DNA from: Arbacia lixula
Taxonomy: Eukaryota > Echinodermata > Echinoidea > Arbacioida > Arbaciidae
DNA: 64,000 bases
Reading direction: 5' to 3'
Assembly (NCBI GenBank): GCA_963669155.1
Contig: OZ022594.1
Coordinates: forward strand, 19,658,474-19,722,473
Made by a program: the position numbers and the translations under genes. This document shows positions 1-11,819 of the stretch, in pieces. The stretch's first letter is position 1. Each line of letters opens with the position of its first letter. The notes under the pieces are model-generated. The model saw only the letters and a list, made by a program, of their open reading frames with translations, was not told where the DNA came from and ran no database searches.

Positions 1-503
1 TATATTACAGTTAAAGTCAAAGCACTCCCAGATTACTGAAATACACAACATACTTGCAATCAAACACAAATTCGAGATACCACTCTTCAAGGGGTAACAA
101 TGATAAAGCAGTCTATTTCATAAATAAAGATACGAATATATACATCTGTAACCTGTTTCTAGGAAAACAAAAGAATGATACCAAAAAATATGAAAAACTC
201 CATAATCATTGAAATAAACGTAAAGAGCCTTTGAAAAAGCAAAAATAACACCTAAGCTAAAATGAACAAAATATTTATTTGTACCATGTGGTTTTTTTTT
301 TTACTCGATGTAACGATGCAATGGCAAGATCAATTCTATGCGATGTGTATATGTGCTACTCTTATTTCTAACATTCAAATCGTGATCTATGTTCGTCCCT
401 CTTCTTTTTGTTTATTTCATATCTTTGTTTATGATCTAAGTTGTAATTTTAACATATCTTACGAATGACTCTGTAATGTCCACGATATAGCGGTGAGGTT
501 TTG
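1..503. other. AT-rich spacer, no gene seen
   Basis: AT-rich DNA with short A and T runs. The only open frames are under 70 codons and show no recognisable motif or low-complexity-free composition. Nothing resembling a tRNA, splice-flanked exon or repeat end was recognised. Confidence 0.5.
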
Positions 504-604
504 TGGTAACTATTTGATACTTGGCCTAGATATTAGCAAGTACAATTCTGTATCGTTCTATCTGCCACGGTTTCTGATCGGGGCCCAGTGGCGAAACGGC
601 GAGG
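504..604 (+). repeat. Dispersed repeat X, copy 1
   Basis: About 100 bp roughly 90% identical to 2162-2263 in the same orientation. Shared words include TATTTGATACTTGGCCTAGA and the end CTGATCGGGGCCCAGTG. Homology stops sharply just after ACGGCGAGG in both copies, so this is a defined fragment of a larger repeat. The family is not recognised. No coding capacity. Confidence 0.75.
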
Positions 605-1254
605 TATTTCCCCGGGTACAAGATGCTACAGGAAGGCCACAAATGCACGGTTTCTTCATAGCTCGTTTTCAATGCGTAGACTCGTCTCCAGACTGTTGGA
701 CATTTCTAATCCAAACCGAAAAATAGAGTCTCATTTTCTCAGACTAGTCACTGTATCACTCTTCTCTTTTCTCATTGCAGGGAGAGCTGTAGGAGAAATA
801 AGAAATGATTAGTTCACTGAAACCAGACCCCTATATGAAATATTCTGGTTAATAATGTCCAACAGGCTGGAAGACAAACTATCGTAGTGTTAGCAGCCAA
901 ACCGAGCCATTGGGGTTTGCGTGTCCTCCTGTCATCGACTGTTGCAAAATATTGCACCAAACGAGTTGGAGAGTGTACACCCAGTCTACAAATTGTTATT
1001 TTTAGCTATGGATTTATAAAGTATGAAATTAAGATTCGATTTACAGACAAAATCAACGTCAACACCCTCTATTCTAGATAATCCTTATATGATAAATGTA
1101 TGTATAATTATCACTTCGGTCTATCATGTTTATTTACAGAAATAACTCGCCCATTGTGATTATGATTTGAAGATGCTAGCACTATTACGTCACACGTAGA
1201 GCGTTAGGAGCTGAACACAAGATGGCGGGAAGCCACTTTTCAGCAGCAGTAGCG
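605..1254. other. Spacer, no gene seen
   Basis: Mixed-composition DNA without a supported gene. The open frames present are short and have no family motif. Confidence 0.45.
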
Positions 1255-1398
1255 CCATTCTCATTGGTGCTTAAAAATTGAGAAGTTAGGGGACAGGGAT
1301 AATAGGACCATTCGGCTTTTGGTACGGTTGCTTGTCAACTTTCACCCTAATTTCGAGATTTTTCTAACTTCGCGGTTTTTTAAACCCAATGAGAATGG
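1255..1398. mobile_element. Short TIR element (MITE-like), 144 bp
   Basis: The left end CCATTCTCATTGG with TTAAAAA and GAAGTTAG is mirrored at the right end by CTAACTTC, TTTTTTAA and CCAATGAGAATGG, giving ~35-bp imperfect terminal inverted repeats around a short core. It is non-coding. A right-end fragment of the same family sits at 2264-2330, and similarity there continues past the apparent end (TATTGTTCACCTTTG), so the true element may be larger than 144 bp. Confidence 0.65.
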
Positions 1399-1857
1399 TA
1401 TTATTGTTCACCTTTGTGTGATGAGAGACGTCTCACCGTCAAAGGAAATTGAAACCTTGATAATAAGTTGAACCAAATATTGGTAGAAAAAACAAGTAAT
1501 GAAACAGATCAGCTAAAGGTTAAGAAAAGCCAAAGATGTTGTTAAGATTTGTTTCTTCGAAATCGTGGGAACTAGCATCAAATTTGTATCATTCACTTTC
1601 ACGGGTAACTCCATTGCTTCGCAATGGATTTTTCAAATGTTCTTTTGTACAAGATATAACTTCTCCTCCGTGTATTGACAAAGCAAACTTACAGAGTTAG
1701 TGATAATGATCTTTGAACAAGAATGACCTCCTGTATGTCTGACCTTTTTCAAACCTTTACCAATCCATTTCTGTTTCTTCTTTTATTTGATTCTCTCTGA
1801 TATTTTGTCATCAGGGCTCTGTTCCCCTGTAAGTTAACGTTGCTCGATATCACTCAT
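1399..1857. other. Spacer, no gene seen
   Basis: AT-rich, with no recognisable coding exon or repeat end between the two short TIR elements. Confidence 0.45.
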
Positions 1858-2106
1858 CTGCCATACTCTGACTAAAGGAAGCAAGTGACAAATCACTCAA
1901 ATCTGGGTTATTGGTATTCCTAGATTGTACCCTGCATTCCCTACATACGGCCAAAAGCTGGTCAAGAAATATTCATCTTGCTGTGAGATATTCAATCTAA
2001 CATGATGTGGTGTTGCACTAATGTCAATGCAAGTGACAGACACAGTTTGCTAATTTACAAGAAAAGTCTCTTTTGTTAGTTGCTTCCTTTTGTCAGATTA
2101 GGTCAG
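1858..2106 (+). mobile_element. MITE with CTGCC-ended TIRs, copy 1 (249 bp)
   Basis: The left terminus CTGCCATACTCTGACTAAAG and right terminus CTTTTGTCAGATTAGGTCAG are imperfect inverted repeats of ~27 bp, both followed inward by GGAAGCAA. A second full copy lies inverted at 58742-58985 and shares internal words such as the GGGAATGC block and ATTTGAGTGATTTGTC. There is no coding capacity, so it must be non-autonomous. The superfamily is undetermined. Confidence 0.85.
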
Positions 2107-2161
2107 ACATGATAAGAAGATTTTTTGTTGTGGCATGCCATAGGTTCGCGCTCGAACTCCG

Positions 2162-2263
2162 TAGTAATTATTTGATACTTGGCCTAGATATTAGCATGTA
2201 TAATTCTGTATCGTTCTACCTGCTACAAATTTCTGATCGGGGCCCAGTGACGTAACGGCGAGG
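2162..2263 (+). repeat. Dispersed repeat X, copy 2
   Basis: About 90% identical to 504-604. It abuts the MITE right-end fragment at 2264 exactly where the similarity to copy 1 ends, so the junction at 2263/2264 is an insertion or deletion breakpoint. Confidence 0.75.
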
Positions 2264-2330
2264 ATTTTTCTAACTTCGCGATTTTTTAAACCCAATGAGA
2301 ATGACACTATTGTTCACCTTTGCGTGTAGA
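2264..2330 (+). repeat. Right-end fragment of the 1255-1398 element
   Basis: Matches 1354-1421 nearly base for base (TTTTTCTAACTTCGCG, CCAATGAGAATG, TATTGTTCACCTTTG). The left half is absent. Confidence 0.7.
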
Positions 2331-3481
2331 ACGACATGCTCTTTGTACTTCGTAATCAAGACATGGGGTGTAACGCCTTTTAAAATGTTTCCTTTTCAAA
2401 CAGCATTCAAACGAAAAGCAACACATATAATTAACATTTACATATCATGGTATGATTATGATTACACACACACGATAAAAACTCTAAATATAGAATACGC
2501 ATGAGTAATGTTGTCACTTAAAAATGCACGTATAATGCCTAGTACTGCGTTGTTCATCTACAAAGAACTATCAGCACGATAGTAAATAATTTACATTATG
2601 ACGGCGTCATCTAAGACGTCATGTTTAGTTATGGAGGAAGAATTGAAGATACTCACAACAATAAGTTCAATGTGTAAAATATCATTTAAAATTTGTACAC
2701 CATTATGTCTACACTATTGTCTCAAAATGAGCCAGTGGTACACAGTTTCCGATAATAAAACACTCGAACGTTTGAGGGGCGGGTGGGGGAGTGGCGTAAC
2801 ATGACCAATGACCCCCCCCCCCCCCCCGCCCCCTCTCCACAGGCATGATATTCATGTGGTAACTAGAACTAAGGTCCCTCACTGAGGCTCAAACCGCTAC
2901 CATCGCCCCCACCCCCCCCCCCCCCCATTATCAGCACTGTTTGCACATATTAATTTCTGTAATTATAAGTATCTTTCTACATTTTTATATACATGTACTG
3001 TACATGTACTATACATGACACTGTTTAAACAAAATATTCATTCTTTCCCGAAAAGGGGAAATAAACTTTATAAATTATGAAAGCGCATGGCTTTTATTCG
3101 TCAGTTGAGAGTCGTTTCATCTACGTTAACATGGTTAAGCAAGTATATCCCTTTTGCAGAAAAAGTCACATTTCTTAATACACTGCATGTGCCGCATATA
3201 CACAACATTATATTTATTGGGGTTGTGAAATATGAGACTTAATACTGACATGAATTTCCAATGCAGCATGAAAAACGTGCCATTGTGTAATGTGTAGTGT
3301 GTCAGATCTTTCGTTTCAAATGCAAAGTTATGTCGGTGCTCTATGTTCGTCTTCACCAATTTTCTACGCAATCCGATCACATAGCAGAAAGGAAAAACTC
3401 CCGATATCAGCATTGAGCAGACAGAGACGCTTCGATTTGAGTTTGGCGCTCAACGTGATTGTTAGTGTGAAGGTCTGCATA
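2331..3481. other. Spacer with two poly-C tracts
   Basis: Holds uninterrupted C runs at 2812-2827 (16 C) and 2912-2926 (15 C) and otherwise AT-rich DNA. No gene recognised. The open frames at 3135-3413 (minus) and 3290-3514 (plus) have no family features. Confidence 0.5.
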
Positions 3482-3508
3482 CAGTTGTCCTCAAAATTAT
3501 TCATACCC
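3482..3508 (+). repeat. Tc1 left outer terminal repeat
   Basis: Perfect 27-bp inverted match to 5165-5191, directly after a TA dinucleotide. Repeated internally at 3672-3694 in direct orientation. Confidence 0.95.
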
Positions 3509-3671
3509 CATTGAAAATAACAGTCTTTGTTAGATTCTTCCTTTGTAAAAGCTATTATGTTGGTACTTCCTGTGTATCTTTTGTCTACTTGTTGCTATGC
3601 ACAAATCCACATATGAGTTGGCTAAACTTCATTTGCATAATAATAGATAAGTCCAAAAGTTATTTTCCCCT

Positions 3672-3694
3672 CATGTTCAGAATTATTCATACCC
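3672..3694 (+). repeat. Tc1 left inner repeat
   Basis: Second transposase-binding-type repeat of the left arm: CATGTTCAG, AATTATTCATACCC. The AATTATTCATACCC core is shared with the outer repeat. Confidence 0.85.
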
Positions 3695-3915
3695 CTGACA
3701 ATACCTCAACAAAAATGTTCTTTCTTCATAGTATCCATTGTTTTGCTTTCCTGAGAATGTGTTAATCTTTGTCCTATACATATTTCAAGATGTTCCGATG
3801 GATTAAATACCTTTTTTGTTGACCAAATGTTAAACTATTGTCAAACACATAGCATCTTTCCATAAGACTTAAAATAGAGGAAACGTGTTCTGGTCATTCT
3901 CAGTTTCTGATCATC

Positions 3916-4951
<1,036 letters not shown>

Positions 4952-4978
4952 AGAAAGACATTGGACTCAGTAAACCTA

Positions 4979-5001
4979 GGGTATGAATAATTTTGAACAT
5001 G
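4979..5001 (-). repeat. Tc1 right inner repeat
   Basis: Inverted counterpart of 3672-3694 with one mismatch; begins GGGTATGAATAATTTTGAAC. Confidence 0.85.
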
Positions 5002-5164
5002 GCATTTTTTGAAAATCCATGAATAAAATACCCCTGAAATGATGAATTTCTTGAATTGTGTATTGTTGTTATTCTTTCACATGTTGGTCACATATAACTG
5101 ATATACACACTTGACAAAATGCATTCATTTCATCACAAAAATAAAAAATCATAAAAATTAACAA

Positions 5165-5191
5165 GGGTATGAATAATTTTGAGGACAACTG
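5165..5191 (-). repeat. Tc1 right outer terminal repeat
   Basis: Perfect 27-bp inverted match to 3482-3508, followed by the TA duplication at 5192-5193. Confidence 0.95.
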
Positions 5192-5744
5192 TATGTCTAC
5201 CAACCCCAAGCAAAATCCAAATGACATGTAAAGGTCGGAATATACCAATAGCAACACACTTCTGTGTTCTTATAATTCTGAGGTGTTCTTATATATTCTG
5301 AGGTGAGTTTTTAAACAGCATTTCCATCTGAACTGTAATTTAAACACAACTGAATATTTTGCTCCTACAAAAGGGATATATCGTGGTCTTAGTAAATTCC
5401 TCCAAGTTGATCCGAATAGATATATTTAGCGGGACAGCATATTGTGGGAATATAAATGAAATATCGATGGTATTTCATTATAGCAAGGGCATTGGTCTAG
5501 CCACACAAAAAAAGGTGGGAGAAATATCGTTTACCTGAGAGGAAATAAAAATTGATATTTCATTTACAGCCATTTTAGCGCACAAATGCGCATCAATAAC
5601 AAAAACATCGCTAAATCCGAGTTGGCCAATATCGGCACATTTGGATTCTATGGTAATATAGATAAAGCGGCAAAGAGAGAGGTTTACAAAGAGAGTGGCG
5701 GGGGGGGGGGGAGCATATTAGGATTCTCTGAATCATATTCTATA
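5192..5744. other. Spacer, no gene seen
   Basis: AT-rich DNA with a G run near 5699-5711 just before the next repeat element. No coding exon recognised. Confidence 0.45.
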
Positions 5745-6244
5745 TTAAAGGGACAGTCTACCCTGAAGTTAAGTTGGTATTGATAAGAGCAGAAACATAA
5801 CAGAAACAAAAATTAGTGAAAGTTGGACAAAAATCCATCAATGGATAACAGATTTATGCATTTTGAAATTCCTAATTTTGTGACGTCACTTGCGAGCTAT
5901 CCTGCAATAAGTTTTTTTTTATATAAATTTTTCTGAAAATGTCCATTTTCTCAAAAGAATATGTACCATTTTAATCCTGCATTTGTATTAAAAGAGACAT
6001 GTTTTCACACATATATCTCTATTGAACAGATGCATTCCATTATTAAAAAAGAAAGAAAAACAGAAGAGGGATAATTTATGACATTAGACAGCACACACAT
6101 TTTGGAGATCTGCTGGTAGTTGGCATCAGAGAATACAATTGTGATAAACGTCATAACACTTTTATCCTTTGACGGATTTTCGTCACCCCTTCACTAATAT
6201 GTTACTGAAAAACAAATTTCACAGTGGGATGCACTTTCCCTTAA
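5745..6244. mobile_element. TTAA-flanked short element, family C copy 1 (~500 bp)
   Basis: Begins TTAAAGGGACAGTCTACCCT and ends GCACTTTCCCTTAA. TTAA at both borders and complementary AAAGGG/CCCTT ends suggest a non-autonomous TTAA-targeting element. The first ~150 bp, including the CCTGAAGTTAAGTTGG block and TTTTGTGACGTCACTTGCGA, recur at 25207-25630 and in part at 37510-37800. It carries a perfect cAMP-response-type octamer TGACGTCA at 5881-5888. No coding capacity. Confidence 0.75.
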
Positions 6245-6406
6245 ATACCATAGTATATAAAGACCACCTGTCCGTACTCATAAAGCAGAATGGAAATTCC
6301 GAGACGCTGTTATGATTATAAAGAGCATATTACTCTACACCAAGAACCAACGTAAAAGAGCGACTGATTCACAAATAAATCGGGGATGGAGTGGAGTGTG
6401 TTTAAG

Positions 6407-6419
6407 TACGCGCGCGCGC

Positions 6420-6453
<34 letters not shown>
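6407..6453 (+). repeat. (CG)n(TG)n microsatellite
   Basis: Alternating CG followed directly by ~32 bp of alternating TG. A purine-pyrimidine alternating tract of the kind able to form Z-DNA. Confidence 0.9.
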
Positions 6454-6454
<1 letters not shown>

Positions 6455-6474
6455 AGGGAGGGGGATAAGCATCT

Positions 6475-6631
6475 GGGCAACGTTGCATACAGGTTTTCAA
6501 TTATTGTAACTTACCCTCAATGGTACCTATCATGGCAACATGTGCAATCATGAGAGCTCATTGGCTGTTGCCATGGTAGTTACCATTAATGGTAAGTTAC
6601 AATTATTGACAACCTATATGCAACATGGCCC
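6475..6631. mobile_element. GGGCCC-ended MITE (family E), diverged copy
   Basis: Palindromic ends: GGGCAACGTTGCATAC at left and GCAACATGGCCC at right, plus mirrored GTAACTTACC and GGTAAGTTAC. The core carries the family's ATTGGCTGTTGCCATGGTAG region. It is the most diverged of six copies found here (others at 15774, 27692, 28359, 33929, 35317). Confidence 0.7.
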
Positions 6632-7462
6632 AGGTCGCGTGCATTTTTAATACCAGCGACGTAGGGAAAATTAGGAGTAACGGACCCCTGTGGTAAAACG
6701 CAAGCCCTGTTAAGTCTTTATCTCAGCCAACTCAGCTAAATTGGTGAAAGAATTTGTTGTTGCACGTCATGTTCAATAGATTTAGTGTTGCTCTGATTGT
6801 CTTTTTGTTAGTCAGTCAGTATATCATAATACTCTACCAGGAAGATAAACACGTACAGCTGTCCAAGTGAGACACTGATTTTATTTTAATGGTGGCAATG
6901 TAAAAGGCAAACATTGTACATCTTAAACCGCTGCCAATTCATTTATTACATATTACATGCCCCTATATATTACTTTTTTCTTTTTCTTTTACACACATTG
7001 TCATTACTTGAAAACTGAAATAGAAGTAATATCTTTCAGAATGGAAAGTTAAATTTGATACTTTGATGAATACTGTACAATGAAAATAAAGGACTCTTCA
7101 ATCTGCGAAAATCATAAAAGTGGAAAAGAAAGTCAATTTTCTGATTCCTGAGCCCTCCTCGAATGGGATAGACATTCATCAAATGTATTCAGGTTGGAAA
7201 GTCTTAAGTCTTTCCAGTCCTATGAACCCATTGGTCCGTCTTACCCAGGATATAGGATACCATGGACCATGGTATGACAATTTTGTCAATGTTAGATATT
7301 AAATCGAGTCAGGTTGGTGGTACGTATTGCCTAAAACCGTCCGTCGTAAAAAATAAAATGGTCTTTAAGCATTCATAATGTTAGTAATGTGCTTGGACAA
7401 AGTTATGTAGTTCGCTGTACCCCATCCCCCCATCAAGTAATTCAAACACACTATGAAAACGT
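6632..7462. other. Spacer, no gene seen
   Basis: AT-rich DNA. No exon, RNA gene or repeat end recognised. Confidence 0.45.
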
Positions 7463-8065
7463 ACTACTAGGTATAAAGAGTTTTTTGACACTTTTCAAAA
7501 ATGATTAAAAATCAGTTTCAACTCAAATCAAGCTGAAATTGAAGCATTAAACAATCAAGGGTTGTCAAATGTTTTAGAGACAGATTTCGTGACATTTTAT
7601 CGATTACTTTTGTAGTAATAATCCTGGGAATATTCAACGAGATTCTCGCTTTTGGACAGATTTTGACCTCAAAATTTTTGTTATAAGATAATCAATTTAG
7701 AACAAAACAATGAATATTGTGTATTACACGTGATCATCCACTAACAACCGCCATCACAGTTTCATTAATAATGTATGATGCTCCTGGCAGAAAAGAAGTA
7801 GCGGGTTGGCATGTGTGATGCACAATGACCATTGTTGTGTTCTGAATCAATTTATCTGATACACACAATTTTTCAGATTTGTCCGAAAATGAATATCTCA
7901 TTAAATATTCCAAGACAGGTCACAAAACCTGCCTCTCTCTAAAAAAAAAATGGCAACCCTTGACTTTATGATGCATCAATTTCAGCATGAAGTGAGTTGA
8001 AATTGATTTTTAGTCATTTTTCAAAAGTGTCAAAAGTTTTTCTCAACACCTAGTACTTAGTAGTT
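7463..8065. mobile_element. Foldback element, ~600 bp imperfect palindrome
   Basis: The left arm from ACTACTAGG through TTTTGACACTTTTCAAAAATGA and ATCAAGGGTTG is mirrored by the right arm CAACCCTTGACTTTATGATG, TCATTTTTCAAAAGTGTCAA and CACCTAGTACTTAGTAGT. The arms are each ~270 bp with a short centre near 7760-7790. Part of the same family recurs near 31180-31420 (CACCTAGTACT end, GTGACATTTCATTAATTGTA). No coding capacity. Confidence 0.8.
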
Positions 8066-9189
8066 TGCGTCTTAGGATCAGGTTCCTCGTCACGGTATCG
8101 GTATCGGTATCGGTCATGTCCGTGTACAATCTTTTCTTCACAATCATATCTTGGCGCACAGCGGATAAAAATGCCATAGTTAACATTATGTGTAGAGTCT
8201 GATGTTGTATGGTATTTCCAGTGTAAGGGTAGGTACGTACTATATTTTTAGACAACCCGACACAAAATCCATTATAAAGGTCGATATCAACCTATTTAAC
8301 GTCACATTTTAGTTATTACATTATGCAGGGGATGCTAAAATATAATTTCTTCTATGTACTGTGGTATGTACGCTTCGACCAGGGATGCACTACCTTGACG
8401 AGCAATATTAGCACTGATAAAGGGAGATCATTTGGGCGGGGCCACAGATACCAAAGAGGGTAGATCCTATGCGCCTCTATGGATCACCATGGTAACACAT
8501 CAATTCTCATGTTGACCCATGCTCTCCAGCCAATAGATGAAGAGGATTGGCATGTACTTCATTTTAACCCTTAAGGCCATCGAATATGGAACGATGTGGC
8601 CACGATGCTGTAGTCGTGCCTCCGACTGGACATGTGACGTCACCTTCGTGTACATCCAATGACCGGGTTCTGCGATTCAGTCAGTCGCAGAGTCGTATGA
8701 CTGATCGGATCGTGTCGTGTGCGGTGGCCTTTATGCACCATTGAGGCATTGTGGTACTAGTTTACGCACAAACTGCACTTTATGTGGCACAAGAATGGTT
8801 ACTATGAGAGTGAGTAATAAATGCACATAGATACGTGTGTAAAGTCATCAAAGCATGATTCTGTGGTACTTGATTGTGATTGGATGAACTTCGTGTTTCT
8901 CCCATTCCACTGTTCATAGCTTCTAATGTTGGGCTGAAACAAGTCACGGCACCTAGTCAGGCGTCTACAAAGAACCCTCAAGTCTGATAGGGTGACCCAA
9001 ACTTAAGTAATGTAGAATACATGTACACACAAATAAAGAAACAACTACATACAGCTGCACGTTATATATAGTCACTGAAAGATGAAGACGTAGAAGTTGA
9101 ACCATCGGTATCATGCCACAAGTCTCTTGACCGCAAGAAACTTTTTAAGAGTCTATATGTACAATTTACAGGCTTCGATCTGTATCATG
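8066..9189. other. 3' flank of the GPCR gene, no gene seen
   Basis: Holds a (GGTATC)n hexamer run (about 8094-8115) and an isolated TGACGTCA at 8635-8642 outside any recognised repeat. No second gene is supported. Part of the GPCR 3' untranslated region or later poly(A) sites could lie at its right edge. Confidence 0.45.
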
Positions 9190-9195
9190 TTTATT
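9190..9195 (-). other. Candidate poly(A) signal of the GPCR gene
   Basis: Reads AATAAA on the minus strand, 84 bases beyond the GPCR stop codon. It is the first canonical hexamer downstream, so it is a plausible 3' end. No transcript evidence is available here. Confidence 0.5.
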
Positions 9196-9279
9196 GTTTC
9201 GACCGGAGCTAACGTCTAGCTTCCCCACAGGAAATGAATACGAAATTGCTTTTTGAATGTCCAGTCCACGTTTGACCTC

Positions 9280-10437
9280 TTACAGCGACGTGTCCGTATT
9301 CACCGTCGATGGCGAGTTGCGTCTGAGAGCGACGAAAGAGCTCTGTGGTGCCCTCAACGACGTAAAGAGAGTGACGCTTGGCCGGTGGTAGTTGGCACAC
9401 CGGTTGTGGTTGGTGGCGTTGGGGTTCTCACTCTTCTCGCAACAGTAGCGCTTCTGCTTGTGGCAGCATTCGGAGAGCTTCTTGCGGTACACAGTGCTCA
9501 TGGCGAAGACGATGTACGGGTCGAGACAGGCGTTGAGCAGGGCGGAGATGCTGGAGATCTGCTCGAAGGCCTTGCTGTGCGGCATGCTCTGTCCCTGTAG
9601 GAACAGCGACTGTCGGTACAGGTTGTAGACGAAGTGTGGCAGCCAGAAGATGGCGAAGGACACTGTGATCAACACAAAGATCATGGCGAGTCGGCGGCGC
9701 TGGGACGTTTGGCGACGATTGTTGGCGCCTTGACGCGTATTGTTCAGCATGCTATGCGAGCTCTTGTACAGCGTCAGCGCGATGGACGTATAAAGTGTAC
9801 TGATCACCAAGAGCGGAACGAAATATATGCTGAAGAAGCGGTACAGGTCGTAGAGCAGTCCCTCCACACCGAGGATTAGGGAGGTGCATATAGGCATTCT
9901 GTCGTGCATGTACGTCACTACCGCTGCGGGAATGGCCAGCAGAAACGCGAAGGTCCACGTCATCACTACGCCGATGACCTTGACGTTACGACTGTTGATC
10001 TGCCGCGACTCCAACCCGCGCACAACCGCCATAAACCGCTCGACGCTCAGCGCGGTCAGGGACAGCACGCACACGTACTGCGCGACCGTCTCAGAGTAAG
10101 AGTGGATCTTGCAGGCGAACACCCCTGCCGTGAAGCACGCTGGCCGTAGCAGCTTGTTGACGTAGACAGGCGCTCGCATGGCGATGTAGACCAAGTCCCC
10201 TGCGATGACGTTGATGAGGAAGATATTGGAAGGCGTGCGCAAGGACTTATTCAGGCAGGTAATCGTCAGGAGACCGATGTTGGCAATGGCGCCCAAGACG
10301 CTGATGATGCTGATGAAGACAACACTCGGAATGTAATCGTTGTCCACGATCAAGCACCAGTTCGTCCAATCATTGGTCTCGTTCTCGCTTCCATTCCCGC
10401 TCGACCAACTCAACTCCGTCTCGCTCGCGCTCGACAT
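9280..10437 (-). CDS. Class A GPCR, bombesin/endothelin-receptor-like neuropeptide receptor
   Basis: An intact single-exon frame of 385 residues. The start is the ATG at 10437: an in-frame TGA lies at 10486-10488 and no ATG lies between, so the start is well constrained. Seven membrane segments lie at about 36-60, 70-93, 108-137, 153-176, 200-224, 250-273 and 293-315. Landmarks: N-glycosylation sites at N15 and N19, N53 in TM1, D81 in TM2 (AGDL), C109 with C184 as the extracellular disulfide, ERF in place of DRY (133-135), FAIFWLP in TM6 (261-267), and DPYIVF in place of NPxxY (306-311). The TM2 end APVYVNKLL and the TM7 pattern with no Tyr at the usual place but an aromatic one position later (as in NPFALY/NPIALY) are features of bombesin and endothelin receptors. 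LLAIPAAV at the TM4 end also fits that group. A Cys cluster (324-333) after helix 8 is a likely palmitoylation site. The ligand, presumably a peptide, cannot be read from sequence. No neighbouring partner gene. Confidence 0.9.
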   Translation of the reverse strand: MSSASETELSWSSGNGSENETNDWTNWCLIVDNDYIPSVVFISIISVLGAIANIGLLTITCLNKSLRTPSNIFLINVIAGDLVYIAMRAPVYVNKLLRPACFTAGVFACKIHSYSETVAQYVCVLSLTALSVERFMAVVRGLESRQINSRNVKVIGVVMTWTFAFLLAIPAAVVTYMHDRMPICTSLILGVEGLLYDLYRFFSIYFVPLLVISTLYTSIALTLYKSSHSMLNNTRQGANNRRQTSQRRRLAMIFVLITVSFAIFWLPHFVYNLYRQSLFLQGQSMPHSKAFEQISSISALLNACLDPYIVFAMSTVYRKKLSECCHKQKRYCCEKSENPNATNHNRCANYHRPSVTLFTSLRAPQSSFVALRRNSPSTVNTDTSL

Positions 10438-11132
10438 CTTCGAATTCAACACTGTTTCACAATCGAAATCTGACTCGTAAGCAATTCACACGACTATCCT
10501 CTCTCGACACAAACCGCGATCTGAAACTATGTTTATCTTGTGGAACACACCCTAGGATATTTAAGAAGACACCCCGACTAGCCGTCCGTTAATGCTTTGC
10601 TCGTCAGAATACAGAAGTACATGTATAATGATCGGCACACTGTCCTTTGCTACCTTTTAAACGTTGCAACAAGCACCGCGTTTTTTCTCGTGATGGGTGA
10701 GAAGTCTGAGTTGCCACATTCACGCGATTCTCGAGACATCCAAACGCTTGATGCACTGTGCACCGAATCACCGGAGACGATCCAAATATGCCGCTCTTAT
10801 ATCTGACTTTGCAGTAGAAGTCTGCACTATCTCGACATGTTCCGGTGCATGATTTTGCTCTGTTTCATTGGTCCATGCTCGTACGTCCTCTCTGCTTGCT
10901 GGCAGTGTGTGGCGTCGTGTGTCCGATGCCAAATCCCCAGTGGTCGCTAATACGTCTGTAGAAGCTGGAGGAGATAGAAAATAGCAAGAGAAAACATGAA
11001 ATTGATAACCGACGAAATATTTAGATTGATACGATGGGAAAAGGGCTATTGATTACGCAGACGTTACATATGTTGTAGGCTACATGTAATTGTAATGGCG
11101 CGCTGACAGAATGACAGTACACGCATTTCGAA
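10438..11132. other. 5' flank of the GPCR gene
   Basis: Contains the in-frame TGA (10486-10488, minus) that limits the coding start, and a weak AT-rich TTAAATAT-like motif near 10556-10564 on the minus strand about 120 bp before the ATG. No convincing core promoter. No other gene is seen. Confidence 0.4.
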
Positions 11133-11560
11133 CCAGGGATGTGCTATGGAAGGATATAAAGCAACTTTCTTTCTTTGAACCCATGCGTGGCACCGCCGAA
11201 TAATTATGTGGTCTCAGCATGTGCTTTTCAGGTGTTTTAACAATAACGAACAGGATTGCGTAGCAACGGTTTCTCAGAGAGAACAAAAGAAATGTAGAGT
11301 CTTATTTCGCTTGTCCAGTTCTGTTGGATTGCATCAATACTTTTGTGAGGAAAAGAGTTATCAGTGAACAAAAATAAACATTTTTTTTCTTGTAAAATAT
11401 CTCGGCTGCACGCAGATGCACGCAAACTCTGAAAATAAACAGCTTAAGATATAATTTTGATGATGATTGAATCCAACATTTCCGGAAATCGCCGGAAAGT
11501 GAAGAAATTTGTTAATTGTGTAAGTAAGAATATTATCTTATTTCTCCGTTTGTGCCTGTT
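11133..11560 (+). mobile_element. CCAGGGAT-ended element (family F), partial copy
   Basis: Starts CCAGGGATGTGCTATGGAAG and matches 16852-17282 in reverse orientation over ~430 bp. Shared blocks include CAGCATGTGCTTTTC, GTTGCTACGCAATC-type, GATTGCATCAATACTTTTGT and TTTCCGGAAAT. Similarity ends near 11556-11560 (CTCCGTTTGTGC). The other half of the element and its second terminus are missing. Confidence 0.85.
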
Positions 11561-11561
11561 T

Positions 11562-11575
11562 GTAACCATGGTAAC
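11562..11575 (+). promoter_or_regulatory. RFX-type X-box match, site 1
   Basis: GTAACCATGGTAAC fits the X-box pattern GTNRCC-N0-3-RGYAAC bound by RFX factors. It sits directly at the broken end of the family F copy and ~1.1 kb upstream of the GPCR start. The identical 14-mer occurs at three other places in the window. Function is inferred only. Confidence 0.4.
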
Positions 11576-11819
11576 GTCAAAGCCATTTGAGTTCTTGCGG
11601 TGTTTCGACGCAGCCCAGTTTACATTTTTTATAGGCTGTGGAATCCACAACTGATTCTGTAAACAGGTCAGTCTGGCAATGAAAACTACGCCCTCTTCCC
11701 GCCTCCTCCATCACACAACCTTGTGGTATTCGATACACGATTATATCAACACCTAACCTATATTTGGCAGGTATACATCAAATAGTATTAACTTTTATTA
11801 AAGTGAGATGTTAATAGTA

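Noticed and set aside
10438..10452. Longer GPCR start at a GTG codon (10450-10452)
   Set aside because: Non-ATG initiation is unlikely for an animal nuclear gene. The first ATG after the in-frame TGA is at 10437.
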